NCBI RefSeq assembly: GCF_013369335.1
Contig: NZ_SZQJ01000005.1
Span: forward strand, 1-64,000
DNA: 64,000 nucleotides
Direction: 5' to 3'
Source: Vibrio sp. JPW-9-11-11
GTDB lineage: Bacteria; Pseudomonadota; Gammaproteobacteria; Enterobacterales; Vibrionaceae
Below are positions 54,229 through 62,928 of this stretch, in pieces. The notes below the pieces were generated by a model. The model searched no databases. It was not told the DNA's origin and was given only the letters and a program-made list of their open reading frames with translations. Both the position numbers and the translations under genes were made by a program. Each line of letters begins with the position of its first letter. Position 1 is the first letter of the stretch.

Positions 54229-54675
54229 GTGCGCTAAGTTTCCACCCACCCTATCTTAGCCCGCGAACTCGCTTAACAGCGCCATAACACCTCTTTCATA
54301 ATCTTAACTGCGTCATTGGCACCTTGTTGCTGAGCGTATGCTACGTACTGCCTATGCGTTTTTTCTCGTTCAAAAATAACCAAGCCCAGATCACAATTTG
54401 GCTGGTGGTATTTTGACCTCTGCTACCGAAAGAAGCACGCCATTTCCCCGCAAAATCACGAATAAAATATGAAACCACTATCATTAAAACACTGTTTTAA
54501 TATGATCGAGATCTTATAAATTAAAAGTAAAACTAAGTTTCGATTTTATTTTTTAAATGTTTGCATAATACTGGCTGCAAGTTTCATTCAGGGGATGGAT
54601 GATTCTTCTTGTTAACATTTTATTAAAAAACAATTAGTTGTAATGATTATTTAATCATTAATTTCGAGGTACAAT
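54229..54675. other. Intergenic stretch between kdgR and the porin gene
   Basis: These 447 bp hold no convincing gene. A 49-codon open stretch without a start codon lies on the minus strand at 54273-54422 and may be chance or a gene remnant. The right half is very A/T-rich and carries a KdgR-type palindrome (54485) and a weaker one (54528-54542), presumably with the porin promoter. Confidence 0.5.
54485..54499. promoter_or_regulatory. KdgR-type operator upstream of the porin gene
   Basis: TAAAACACTGTTTTA, extended by T/A to a perfect 17-bp palindrome, lies about 177 bp before the porin start. A second, weaker box, TAAAACTAAGTTTCG, is at 54528-54542. Confidence 0.65.
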
Positions 54676-55638
54676 ATGAACATCAAACCTTTAGTTATCG
54701 CAGTGTCTATGTTGACAGCAGGTTCTACTGTTGCAGGTGAAATTTACAGCGACGAGCAAAATACAGTGGAGTTAAGCGGCTGGGCTAAAGCAATCGCAGT
54801 ACATGTAGACGCAGACGCTGCTGAAAAGAACGCGAACGTTTTCACTGACGCACATCTAAAAGCAAAAGCAACACACGTTGTGGACGAAGAAGTGAAACTT
54901 ATCGGTTCATTTGCGATCAACACAGGTAACAGCACAGATAAAAATGCGGAATTTGGTGATATCAAACTAGAATTTGATCACTCTCGCCTTGGTAACCTTT
55001 CTCTGGGTGACACGGGTAACTCGTTTGGTGCGCTTGGAAAAGCAAAGCAAGGTGAAGGTTCTAACCTTTACACGGTTAATCAAGGTGGTGTGAATGGTCA
55101 GGGTGTTCGTTACAAAAACACGTTTGGTGACATCGAATTTTCTGCAAACTACGAAACTGACAGTGACTCTTCAGAAGATTCAAACTACGCCACTTCTCTA
55201 AACTACAAAACTGACACAGTATCTGCTGCGGTAGCATACGGCTCTGACGGTGATGACGCGACTTCTGTAGGTATTGCGGGCGACGTTAAAGTCGATGGCT
55301 TTACATTTGGCGCTGGCTTCATTTCGTTTGAAAACGCACAAAAACTGACAGCAAGTGACAGTGTTGACATCGAACTGTCTAAGCCGAACGACGGTGAGAC
55401 ATACTCAATTGCTGCGGCTTACCAACACGAAGAGTTTAAGTTCTACGGCTCGTTCCAAGTTGCTGACGGCGAACTCGATGGTACTGACATCGAAGCGCAA
55501 ACTGCTTACGTTGGCGTTAAATACGAAATGACTTCAAGCTTCAACACTGACTTCGTTGTTCAAAACGGTTTTGTTAAGAAAGACGGTGTGAAGGAAGATG
55601 GTACAGCAGTTAAGCTTGTTGCCAAATACACTTTCTAA
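54676..55638 (+). CDS. Outer-membrane porin (general Gram-negative type)
   Basis: The 320-aa protein has a signal peptide ending near residue 21 (TVAG). Beta-strand pattern runs throughout, with an acidic composition and terminal LVAKYTF ending in Phe, as in trimeric porins. Segments such as LSLGDTGNSFGALGK and YTVNQGGVNGQGVRYKN resemble the loop 3 region of OmpU/OmpC-like porins. Codon use is highly adapted, suggesting abundance. With a KdgR-type palindrome upstream and kdgR next door, it is the likely outer-membrane entry for the oligosaccharides. Confidence 0.87.
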   Translation: MNIKPLVIAVSMLTAGSTVAGEIYSDEQNTVELSGWAKAIAVHVDADAAEKNANVFTDAHLKAKATHVVDEEVKLIGSFAINTGNSTDKNAEFGDIKLEFDHSRLGNLSLGDTGNSFGALGKAKQGEGSNLYTVNQGGVNGQGVRYKNTFGDIEFSANYETDSDSSEDSNYATSLNYKTDTVSAAVAYGSDGDDATSVGIAGDVKVDGFTFGAGFISFENAQKLTASDSVDIELSKPNDGETYSIAAAYQHEEFKFYGSFQVADGELDGTDIEAQTAYVGVKYEMTSSFNTDFVVQNGFVKKDGVKEDGTAVKLVAKYTF

Positions 55639-55688
55639 ACACTCGTTGACTTTACTTGTCATTAATCCACTGTCTTCTTGCTAAGACA

Positions 55689-55718
55689 ACCGCATCCACT
55701 TTGGATGCGGTTTTTTTT
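55689..55718 (+). terminator. Intrinsic terminator after the porin gene
   Basis: ACCGCATCC and GGATGCGGT pair around ACTTT, followed by eight Ts. Confidence 0.9.
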
Positions 55719-55798
55719 ATAAAAAGCCCCTGCTAAATATCAACGGGGTGGAGTCAACCTTATCGTGTAGTGGGGGACGTGACTCACAAAATTATCTG

Positions 55799-57238
55799 TT
55801 AAGCGGTGACGGCTTTGCTTGCTTTGACCTGCTGTCGCGCACCTAATACCAGCGTTAGCGCAAATGCGACGATGAATGAAATTGCCATGCCTGCGACGAA
55901 GTACGCGAGTTTGTCTGGCACAATCGAAATGACACCGGGTAGGCCTGCCGCACCAAGCGCTTGAGCTTTGACATTAAACAGAGTAATGAAGGCACTGGCT
56001 GAAGCCGCTCCGACAATTGCTGCAATAAATGGGTAGCGCAGTTTTAAGTTGACCCCAAACATCGCAGGTTCAGTGATGCCAAGTAGCGCTGTCACACCTG
56101 ATGGAAGGGCAATGCCTTTTAGCTTAGTGTCTTTAGTGGTGAAACCGACCGCGAGGGCTGCGGCACCTTGAGCAACGTTCGACATCGCTGCGATAGGGAA
56201 AATAAATGTGCCCCCTGTGATTGCAATGTCAGCCAGTAACTGAGTTTCGATAGCAATAAAGCTGTGGTGCATACCAGTTATCACAAAGGGTGCATAAATA
56301 AAGCCAAACAGCGCACCGCCAATAAAGCCAGCAGAATCGTAAAGCCAGTTGAGGCCGTCGCCCAGTAGGAAGCCGATATCGCGGGTGATAGGACCAACCA
56401 GAGTAAAGGTTAGGAATCCAGTAATGAAGATCGCCAGCATCGGTGTTAGTAGGTTATCTAATACAGACGGTATTACTCTGCGTAAACCGTTTTCGATCTT
56501 TGCTAGGATAAAAGCCGACACCAAGACTGGCAGCACCGAACCTTGATAACCCACTTTTTGAATTTCAAAACCGAACAAGTTCCAAGTAGGGATTGTGCCG
56601 CTTACACTGGCACCGCCAAATCCCCACCCATTAAGAAGATCGGGGTGCACCATCAACATACCTAGAGCCGCACCAAGGAACGGGTTACCCCCAAATTTCT
56701 TACTGGCAGAGAAAGCTAACAGAACAGGCAAGTAGACAAAAGGAGCGTTAGCGAAGGTGTTGATCATGCTCGCTAAATCAGCAAGCCCTGGATTGGCTTC
56801 GATCAGTGATTGACCTTCGATAAACAGGCCTTGTGCGGTGAGCAGGTTAAAGATCCCCATGAGTAGACCACCCGCAACGATGGCAGGAATGATCGGGACA
56901 AAAATATCCGATAATCCTTTGACAGCGCGTTGTACAATATTCTGTTTTTGCGCACCGGCACTGGCGACATCATTGGTCGACATGTCACTCATGCCGGTGA
57001 GTTTGGCCATTTCCGCGTGAACTTGATTGACAATGCCCGAACCAAATATGATTTGGTACTGGCCTGCGACTTTAAACTGTCCTTTAACTCCTTCTAAGTT
57101 CGAAATGGCCTCTTCATCGACAATTGTTTCATCTTTCAACGCTAGCCTAAGCCGCGTGGCACAGTGGGCGAGCGCTTGTAGGTTTTCTTTTCCTCCCAGT
57201 AGCTCCAGCAGCTGTTTGGCAATTATTGGATAGTTCAT
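55799..57238 (-). CDS. scrA: PTS sucrose transporter subunit IIBC
   Basis: The 479-aa inner-membrane permease imports and phosphorylates sucrose to sucrose-6-phosphate. The IIB domain (about 1-90) has the phosphorylated C26 in AHCATRLRLAL, and the IIC membrane domain follows (VKGLSDIFVPIIPAIVAGGLLMG; the substrate motif GITEPAMFGVNLKLRYP is intact). There is no IIA domain, so it depends on the general EIIA-Glc. It diverges from scrR, with operator sites between. Trehalose-type relatives are similar, but the GH32 gene and the LacI regulator favour sucrose. Confidence 0.92.
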   Translation of the reverse strand: MNYPIIAKQLLELLGGKENLQALAHCATRLRLALKDETIVDEEAISNLEGVKGQFKVAGQYQIIFGSGIVNQVHAEMAKLTGMSDMSTNDVASAGAQKQNIVQRAVKGLSDIFVPIIPAIVAGGLLMGIFNLLTAQGLFIEGQSLIEANPGLADLASMINTFANAPFVYLPVLLAFSASKKFGGNPFLGAALGMLMVHPDLLNGWGFGGASVSGTIPTWNLFGFEIQKVGYQGSVLPVLVSAFILAKIENGLRRVIPSVLDNLLTPMLAIFITGFLTFTLVGPITRDIGFLLGDGLNWLYDSAGFIGGALFGFIYAPFVITGMHHSFIAIETQLLADIAITGGTFIFPIAAMSNVAQGAAALAVGFTTKDTKLKGIALPSGVTALLGITEPAMFGVNLKLRYPFIAAIVGAASASAFITLFNVKAQALGAAGLPGVISIVPDKLAYFVAGMAISFIVAFALTLVLGARQQVKASKAVTA

Positions 57239-57285
57239 TCCAGACCCCGTTATTATTCGTTTGATAATGTCTGCAAAACCGTTTC

Positions 57286-57299
57286 GGGAACGTTTGCAA
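57286..57299. promoter_or_regulatory. ScrR-type operator before scrA
   Basis: GGGAACGTTTGCAA is the reverse complement of TTGCAAACGTTCCC found before scrB. With an adjacent TGCAAAACCGTTT (from 57272) it forms a longer inverted repeat. It lies 48 bp upstream of scrA. Confidence 0.7.
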
Positions 57300-57423
57300 T
57301 TTGATTTTTTTCTATTCCATTCATTCAGTCAAAGAATAGCCAGTATTTATGTGAGTTGGATCGGCTAAAATTTTTTGCTAAACCGATTGAGCTGGGTGGA
57401 TTTTGTCGCGATTTCTGTTAGTT

Positions 57424-57439
57424 TTGCAAACATTCCCAA
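57424..57439. promoter_or_regulatory. ScrR-type operator before scrR
   Basis: TTGCAAACATTCCCAA differs by one base from the scrB site and lies 21 bp before the scrR start, suggesting autoregulation. Confidence 0.7.
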
Positions 57440-57460
57440 TTACTTACATGAGTTTTAATT

Positions 57461-58450
57461 ATGGCGAGTCTGCACGACGTCGCGAAATTGGCCGGAGTGT
57501 CCAAGTCGACGGTCTCGAGGGTGATTAATGATGAGTATGGCGTTAAGCCTTCGACTAAGCTGAAAGTCATGCAGGCGGTTGAAGAGGTGGGGTATGTCGT
57601 CAACCAAGTCGCTAAAGACTTAAAATCGCAGAAAACCAACCTTGTGGGTGTGATTGTTCCTCGGGTTTCTTCCAACGCGACAGCGCAGGGTGTCGATGGG
57701 CTAAGCCGCATTTTTGAGCAGGCTGGTAAGCAGGTATTGCTTGCCAGTACCCAGCAGGTGAACGAAAAAGAAATAGAATATATTCAGCTGTTTAACCAGA
57801 AGCGTGTCGAAGGGATTGTACTCTATGCCACCCATATTGATGCTGAGTTGGTCAAGGCCATTCATCACTCAAAAAGTCCTGTGGTCGTGGTGGGTCAAGA
57901 TGGCTCGTTGTTCAATATTCCCAGTGTCGTTCATGATGATCTGCGTGTTGGGTTTGAAGCGGGGAACCGTTTGTTGGAGGCGGGTTGTCAGCATATCGGT
58001 TTTATTGGCGTCAGTGACTCAGACTTAGCGGTCGATAAACTACGCTCGGATGGACTCAAACAAGCGCTCACAATGAAGGGAACGGGTGAGTTGCTGTTCC
58101 ATTGTCATGGTGAGTTTAGTATTGAATCTGGTTACGCCAATATGCGCCAGCTGATCAAAGATTACCCGCAGATGGATGGCGTGTTTTGTGCGACAGACCG
58201 TATAGCGGTCGGGGCCATCAAAGCGTTGAAAGAGGCGCAGTTGCTTGCTGGCCAGCAAGTTAAAATCTTAGGTGTTGGCAACGATGAACTTGGTTATATC
58301 AGTGTGCCAAGCTTATCAACGTTTAGCTATGCATTTGATAAGGCGGGAGAAAATGCAGCGAAAATGCTGTTGGAGTTGATCAGTGGTGCGCCCGCCGTGA
58401 TGAGTAAAGTGGTATTGAGTTTCCAAACCATCCATCGAGAGACATGCTAA
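57461..58450 (+). CDS. scrR: LacI-family sucrose operon repressor
   Basis: The 329-aa protein has an N-terminal LacI helix-turn-helix (ASLHDVAKLAGVSKSTVSRVIND) with hinge helix, and a periplasmic-binding-like effector domain from about residue 60. It lies between scrA and scrB, and three near-identical TTGCAAACRTTCCCAA sites stand before scrA, scrR and scrB. It therefore most likely represses all three and is released by sucrose, fructose or their phosphates. A terminator at 58475 separates it from scrB. Confidence 0.9.
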   Translation: MASLHDVAKLAGVSKSTVSRVINDEYGVKPSTKLKVMQAVEEVGYVVNQVAKDLKSQKTNLVGVIVPRVSSNATAQGVDGLSRIFEQAGKQVLLASTQQVNEKEIEYIQLFNQKRVEGIVLYATHIDAELVKAIHHSKSPVVVVGQDGSLFNIPSVVHDDLRVGFEAGNRLLEAGCQHIGFIGVSDSDLAVDKLRSDGLKQALTMKGTGELLFHCHGEFSIESGYANMRQLIKDYPQMDGVFCATDRIAVGAIKALKEAQLLAGQQVKILGVGNDELGYISVPSLSTFSYAFDKAGENAAKMLLELISGAPAVMSKVVLSFQTIHRETC

Positions 58451-58474
58451 TTTATCTCGACTTCTAGCAATATC

Positions 58475-58498
58475 AACCTGGCTTTGGCCAGGTTTTTT
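58475..58498 (+). terminator. Intrinsic terminator after scrR
   Basis: AACCTGGC and GCCAGGTT pair around a four-base loop, followed by Ts. Confidence 0.85.
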
Positions 58499-58570
58499 TG
58501 TGTCTCTACTCACAGACTTTGCTCGATGATCGCTATATCAGGCTTGTACTTTGTTTGTTGTTAAGCTATT

Positions 58571-58586
58571 TTGCAAACGTTCCCAA
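58571..58586. promoter_or_regulatory. ScrR-type operator before scrB
   Basis: TTGCAAACGTTCCCAA lies 17 bp before the chosen scrB start. An in-frame TTG start would begin inside this operator, which argues against it. Confidence 0.75.
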
Positions 58587-58603
58587 TGAATGAGTGTGTT
58601 GAA

Positions 58604-60226
58604 ATGACGATTGAGAATTATATCGCGATCTGTGGCGGCGAACGTAACATTCGTCGAGTCTTAACGGCCCAAGGTAAGGTGATCTTTGCGCTCAAAGACT
58701 GGCATCTGGTGGGTGATTATCAACCCATGGCAGACGCCCAACAGGTACTCGATGAATGGCAGTTGGTCTTTATGCGTCCTCAAACCCTCGGTGATGATCA
58801 ACTTTATCAGTTAGGCCGAGCAATAGAGCAACAGCAGAGGACAACAATTAAGGCTATGACGCAACCGACTCGGTGTCCTTATCGTCCTTATTGGCATATT
58901 TCGCCGCCACGCGGTTTACTCAATGATCCGAATGGTTTTATCTACCACAATGGTCAGTATCATCTTTTCTATCAGTGGTACCCATTGGCGTGCCAACACA
59001 AAGACAAATATTGGGCCCATTTAACCAGTGATGATCTCGTCAACTGGCAGTGGCAGCCCGTTGCCCTCACGCCAAGCGATTATTTTGATTCTCACGGCGT
59101 GTTTTCAGGACACGCAGTGAGTCATGGCGATGAACTGATGGTGTTTTACACTGGCAATGTGCGACTTGGGCCGCAGCGAGAGCGGCAAACCATGCAGTGC
59201 CTAGCGACCTCATCTGATGGTATCCATTTCGAAAAGCGTGGTCCTGTGATTGAGGCGTTGCCACCCGGAGTGACTGCGCATATTCGCGATCCTAAAGTGA
59301 TTCGCCACGATGGCAGCTGGCTGATGCTATTGGGCGCTCAAACCTCTGATTTAATTGGGCGTTTGGCCATCTACCGATCGATGGACTTGCAACATTGGGA
59401 CTATGTAGGGTTATTTGGTGAAGAGCTAGGTCAGTTTGGTTATATGTGGGAGTGTCCAGATGCGTTTGAACTCGACGGGCAAAACTTGGTTATCTTAGGT
59501 CCACAAGGCATATCATCAAGCTCGCATTGTCACACCATTCCCCATCACAACGGGTTTGCAAAGGCGGATTGGAATGAAGAGGGAGGCGTACACCTGAGCG
59601 ATTTTCAACCACTTGATCATGGGTTTGATTTTTATGCACCACAAACCTTGCTAACACCAGACGGAAGGCGAGTGATGTGTGCTTGGATGGGGCTGCCGGA
59701 TGAGGTGGATCAGCCGTCAGTGGAGAATGGTTGGTTACATCAACTGACCGCGATGCGTGAGCTTAATTATCGAGATGGCAAGCTCTACCAAACACCGGTT
59801 CGAGAAATGGAGCAGTTGTTCGCACCTAGCCAAGATATCCTACTGGATGAAGCTGGGCATAGGATGAAGAATAATGGCTATGAGTTGAGCGTCGATCTCG
59901 AGTGGGGTGAGCAACTCCAGCTATTTGCGGGTGAGACTCATCGACTCGTGATCGAGGCCAGCGCGGGTTCACAGACGCTTCGATTGGATCGCTCGCAAAC
60001 CTTGAACCGAGCTCGCGATACGGTGCGCGAACTGAATGTCACTAGTGATCGTGTTCACCTACGTATCCTAGTGGATGCTTCATCAGTTGAGGTGTTTGTT
60101 AATGGCGGAGAAGCAGTGATGACCTCGAGAGTGTTTGTGGAGCAGAGTTCGACCGGGATCGCCTTGATAGGTGCGCCGAAACTTGGCCAAGTTCGGGTGA
60201 TCAACTCCTCCGTTCATGCCAATTAG
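58604..60226 (+). CDS. scrB: Sucrose-6-phosphate hydrolase (GH32)
   Basis: The 540-aa enzyme hydrolyses sucrose-6-phosphate to glucose-6-phosphate and fructose in the cytoplasm. The GH32 triad is visible: NDPNG (nucleophile Asp) in SPPRGLLNDPNGF, RDPKV and the acid/base Glu in ECPD. A C-terminal beta-sandwich carries the VDASSVEVFVNGG motif. There are in-frame starts at 58571 (TTG, inside the operator), 58586 and 58604; the last is preferred although its ribosome site is weak. The N-terminal extension of about 90 residues before the catalytic domain is not unusual in Vibrio ScrB. Confidence 0.93.
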   Translation: MTIENYIAICGGERNIRRVLTAQGKVIFALKDWHLVGDYQPMADAQQVLDEWQLVFMRPQTLGDDQLYQLGRAIEQQQRTTIKAMTQPTRCPYRPYWHISPPRGLLNDPNGFIYHNGQYHLFYQWYPLACQHKDKYWAHLTSDDLVNWQWQPVALTPSDYFDSHGVFSGHAVSHGDELMVFYTGNVRLGPQRERQTMQCLATSSDGIHFEKRGPVIEALPPGVTAHIRDPKVIRHDGSWLMLLGAQTSDLIGRLAIYRSMDLQHWDYVGLFGEELGQFGYMWECPDAFELDGQNLVILGPQGISSSSHCHTIPHHNGFAKADWNEEGGVHLSDFQPLDHGFDFYAPQTLLTPDGRRVMCAWMGLPDEVDQPSVENGWLHQLTAMRELNYRDGKLYQTPVREMEQLFAPSQDILLDEAGHRMKNNGYELSVDLEWGEQLQLFAGETHRLVIEASAGSQTLRLDRSQTLNRARDTVRELNVTSDRVHLRILVDASSVEVFVNGGEAVMTSRVFVEQSSTGIALIGAPKLGQVRVINSSVHAN

Positions 60227-60231
60227 TTAAT

Positions 60232-60263
60232 AAATAGCCCAGCATTGTGCTGGGCTATTTATT
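60232..60263. terminator. Bidirectional terminator between scrB and scrK
   Basis: AAATAGCCCAGC and GCTGGGCTATTT pair around ATTGT-type loop sequence, with A/T-rich ends on both sides, serving the two convergent genes. Confidence 0.8.
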
Positions 60264-60278
60264 TTGCGAACTCCAATT

Positions 60279-61202
60279 TTAGTTAGACAGATAACTTTGT
60301 AAATCGGTACCCGTTGGCAGGGCGGTCATAGCGCCTTTTTGTGTAGTAGCAAGGGCACCACAAGCGTTGGCCCACTGCACCGCCGACTCAATCACAGCGA
60401 TATCAGCCCAAGCATCTGATTGAGACAGTTTCGCCAGCAGCCCGCCAACAAATGCATCGCCTGCGCCTGTGGTATCTACGGGTTGTATCGCTTTGCCTGA
60501 CAGTAACTGTTGCTGGTGGTTGTGAACCACCAAGGCGCCTTTCGCCCCTTGAGTCACGAGCACTAAGGTGTTGCCATAATGCTCAATGGCGGCTAGGCCT
60601 TGTTGAATCCAGTTGCAATTGGTTAAAAATGTCAGTTCGTCATCTGAGAATTTAACCACGTCAGCCAACGCGATGGCTTGGTGAACAACCGGTTTGAGCT
60701 CGTTAGGATTTGCCCATACTTCTTCACGTAAGTTGGGATCAAAGCTAACAAATCCGCCAGCGGTTTTAATTTGACGCATGGCCGCGAGTGTGGCGGTGCG
60801 ACTTGGTTCGTTAGCGAGTGCTATCGAACATACATGTAGCCATTGTCCCGGCTCAAAGCTGGGAATATCTCCTTCGTTGAGAAACTGATCCGCACTGGGT
60901 TTGACCATAAAAGTGAAGCTACGCTCACCGCTGTCATCGAGGTCGACGATGACGGTTGAAGTGCGCTGATCGGGATCAAGGACTAAGTATTGAGTATCAA
61001 CCTGCTCTTTGTTGAGAGTCTGTCGCATAAATTTCCCTAAAGGATCTTGACCCACTCGACCAAAAAAACCGGTTTGTCCACCCAAGCGGGCAACGGCGAC
61101 GGCAACATTAGCGGGGGCGCCTCCGGGGCATTTTAAATATGTGGTCTGTGACTCTGGAATTAAGTCGACAACAGCGTCTCCTGTGACCCAAACTTTGCTC
61201 AT
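60279..61202 (-). CDS. scrK: Fructokinase (PfkB family)
   Basis: The 307-aa kinase phosphorylates the fructose released by ScrB. GGAPANVAVAVARLGG near the start and DTTGAGDAFVGGLLAKL near the end are the two PfkB signatures. GGTGTTGA precedes the ATG. It converges with scrB. Upstream is an AGCTAAAACGGTTTAGCT palindrome that differs from the ScrR operators, so it may be under different control, for example by the Cra-like protein encoded divergently. Confidence 0.92.
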   Translation of the reverse strand: MSKVWVTGDAVVDLIPESQTTYLKCPGGAPANVAVAVARLGGQTGFFGRVGQDPLGKFMRQTLNKEQVDTQYLVLDPDQRTSTVIVDLDDSGERSFTFMVKPSADQFLNEGDIPSFEPGQWLHVCSIALANEPSRTATLAAMRQIKTAGGFVSFDPNLREEVWANPNELKPVVHQAIALADVVKFSDDELTFLTNCNWIQQGLAAIEHYGNTLVLVTQGAKGALVVHNHQQQLLSGKAIQPVDTTGAGDAFVGGLLAKLSQSDAWADIAVIESAVQWANACGALATTQKGAMTALPTGTDLQSYLSN

Positions 61203-61245
61203 TTCAACACCTATCTCTGTAATTAGCTCAACAAGGTAAGTATAA

Positions 61246-61263
61246 AGCTAAAACGGTTTAGCT
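61246..61263. promoter_or_regulatory. Cra-like palindrome upstream of scrK
   Basis: AGCTAAAACGGTTTAGCT is near-palindromic and resembles the GCTGAAACGTTTCA type of Cra (FruR) sites. It lies 44 bp upstream of scrK. Confidence 0.5.
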
Positions 61264-61451
61264 ATCCAGTTTAGCAACGTCAATGTACTGTGATTTGAGC
61301 GTTTCTGTGATCTGTCACTTTGTTTGAGCCTTTGCCATCTGACCAGTACGTTATTTTTGTGTTGCGGCGTAGCATTCTGACGCGAGACGATTAAGATAAC
61401 GGCATTATCACGGCGTAGAGTTTGGCCGTGCAAACGTTCTACAGGTAGTCC

Positions 61452-62459
61452 ATGACAGGTAAAAAGTTGAGGTTAGCCGACATTGCTCAGTTAGCCGGAG
61501 TGTCTAAGTCCACGGTGAGCTTTGTGCTCAATGGTCACGCACAGAAACATCGGATCAACGAGCAGACGGTAAAAAAGGTCCAAGCGATCGCCCAAGCCAA
61601 CAACTACTCGCCCAGTATTTACGCGCGTGCGCTGAAATCGAAGCAGACCTATACGGTCGGACTGGTGATCCCAGATTTAACCAATATGGGTTTCGCCACC
61701 ATAGCGAAACATTTGGAATGTCATTGTCGCCAGGCGGGCTATCAATTGTTGATTGCTTGCTCTGATGATAACCCACAGATGGAACAGCAGGTCATTGAAG
61801 GGTTGATAGATAGACAAGTTGACCTGTTATTTGTTGCCAGCGCCGCTTGTGATGGTCATTATCTACAGCAGGTGGCAAAACAGACGCCAGTGATACTGTT
61901 TGACCGCGTGATAGAAGGCGCGGCGTTAACCAGTGTAAAAACCGATGCGGCTCGAGCAACCCAGCAAGTGGTGGAACGCTTGGTAAAGGGGCTTGATGAA
62001 TGTGCGTACCTCGGGGGGCAACTTGAGTTGTCGCCGAGCAAAGAGCGCTTAGCAGGTTATCAAGCCGCGTTGAACACGGTTGGGATAGGTGTCCAACCTC
62101 AACTTGTGTTGAGCAAGGACTATCAACCTCTATCAGGGTACCAAATGATGTCGGCAGTCATTGATGAGTTAGGCCGGCCGCCCAAAGCTTTGTTTACCGC
62201 GTCATATTCATTGCTAGAGGGGGTACTTCGATATTTAACTGAGCACAATTTACTCGATAGCCCAATACGCTTAGCTACGTTCGACAACTACGACATTTTA
62301 GATTGCCTACCGATCAAGGTCGACTCTATCGAGCAAGATTGCGCTTTGATCGCTCAAACCCTGTTTGAAACGGCGACGCAACGGCTTGCCAACCCCGATC
62401 TATCTATTTCCTCTCATGTGCTGGAGGCAAAAATTCATTTGAGACGCCCTCAAGTGTGA
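61452..62459 (+). CDS. LacI-family regulator, Cra (FruR)-like
   Basis: The 335-aa protein has a LacI helix-turn-helix (RLADIAQLAGVSKSTVSFVLNG) and an effector domain that resembles E. coli Cra more than ScrR: VGLVIPDLTNMGFATIAKHLE, GYQLLIACSDDNPQMEQQ and ALFTASYSLLEGVL. It is probably a paralogue or the Cra orthologue itself, responding to fructose phosphates. It diverges from scrK, and a partial ScrR-like TGCAAACGTTC lies at 61429-61439. Its last 56 bp overlap the convergent gene. Confidence 0.85.
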   Translation: MTGKKLRLADIAQLAGVSKSTVSFVLNGHAQKHRINEQTVKKVQAIAQANNYSPSIYARALKSKQTYTVGLVIPDLTNMGFATIAKHLECHCRQAGYQLLIACSDDNPQMEQQVIEGLIDRQVDLLFVASAACDGHYLQQVAKQTPVILFDRVIEGAALTSVKTDAARATQQVVERLVKGLDECAYLGGQLELSPSKERLAGYQAALNTVGIGVQPQLVLSKDYQPLSGYQMMSAVIDELGRPPKALFTASYSLLEGVLRYLTEHNLLDSPIRLATFDNYDILDCLPIKVDSIEQDCALIAQTLFETATQRLANPDLSISSHVLEAKIHLRRPQV

Positions 62460-62892
62460 TGGCTAATTGTTCAAAACGCGCCAAAGGGGATTTACGTGGA
62501 GATTGATACCAATGCGCTGGCATCGAATGGCTTAAACCTGCTTGCTTGAGGGCTGCGAGCTCTTGTTTAGACAGAGTGACGAAATGAAGCAGGCTATCAA
62601 GGATACGTTTGAGCGAACTTGGCGTGAGTACACCATCGCGCCAATAACGCTTGATTTCACCGACGATCACCTTAAGAGGAACGACGGGTTCAAGCGCGGA
62701 GTCGTTAAGCGAAACCAACACAGTTGAGCGTAGAGAGTGCTGACGCGCGAGCTGCCAGTCGGGCTTACCTTGTTTATTCGTATAGCCGTGTTTGTAGCAG
62801 TAGTAGCTCAATAAAAAACGTTCAATCTGTTGCCAACGCTGGGCGCGAACTTCCAGATAGATATGTTCAAATTCTAACTCTAGGTCGGTCAT
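62404..62892 (-). CDS. Conserved hypothetical protein
   Basis: The 162-aa soluble protein has no signal peptide or membrane segment and I do not recognise a family. It is mostly helical by composition, with a YYCYKHGYTNKQGKPDWQLARQ segment in the first third and a basic, proline-containing C-terminus. It overlaps the end of the Cra-like gene by 56 bp on the opposite strand and lies downstream of the MATE gene, with which it might be co-transcribed (36-bp gap). The reading frame is probably real, since it is long and reaches a start near a reasonable upstream spacing. Confidence 0.6.
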   Translation of the reverse strand: MTDLELEFEHIYLEVRAQRWQQIERFLLSYYCYKHGYTNKQGKPDWQLARQHSLRSTVLVSLNDSALEPVVPLKVIVGEIKRYWRDGVLTPSSLKRILDSLLHFVTLSKQELAALKQAGLSHSMPAHWYQSPRKSPLARFEQLAITLEGVSNEFLPPAHERK

Positions 62893-62928
62893 GGTATTGC
62901 TCTTGTTGAGGAGCGGTCAGTGTATCGC

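Noticed and set aside
54273..54422. 49-codon open stretch on the minus strand between kdgR and the porin gene, possible gene remnant
   Set aside because: It lacks a start codon and I cannot assign it to a family; a translated search would be needed to support a pseudogene.
58571..58603. TTG or first ATG start for scrB
   Set aside because: TTG lies in the ScrR operator and ATG 58586 overlaps its end with no ribosome site; ATG 58604 was preferred, with modest certainty.
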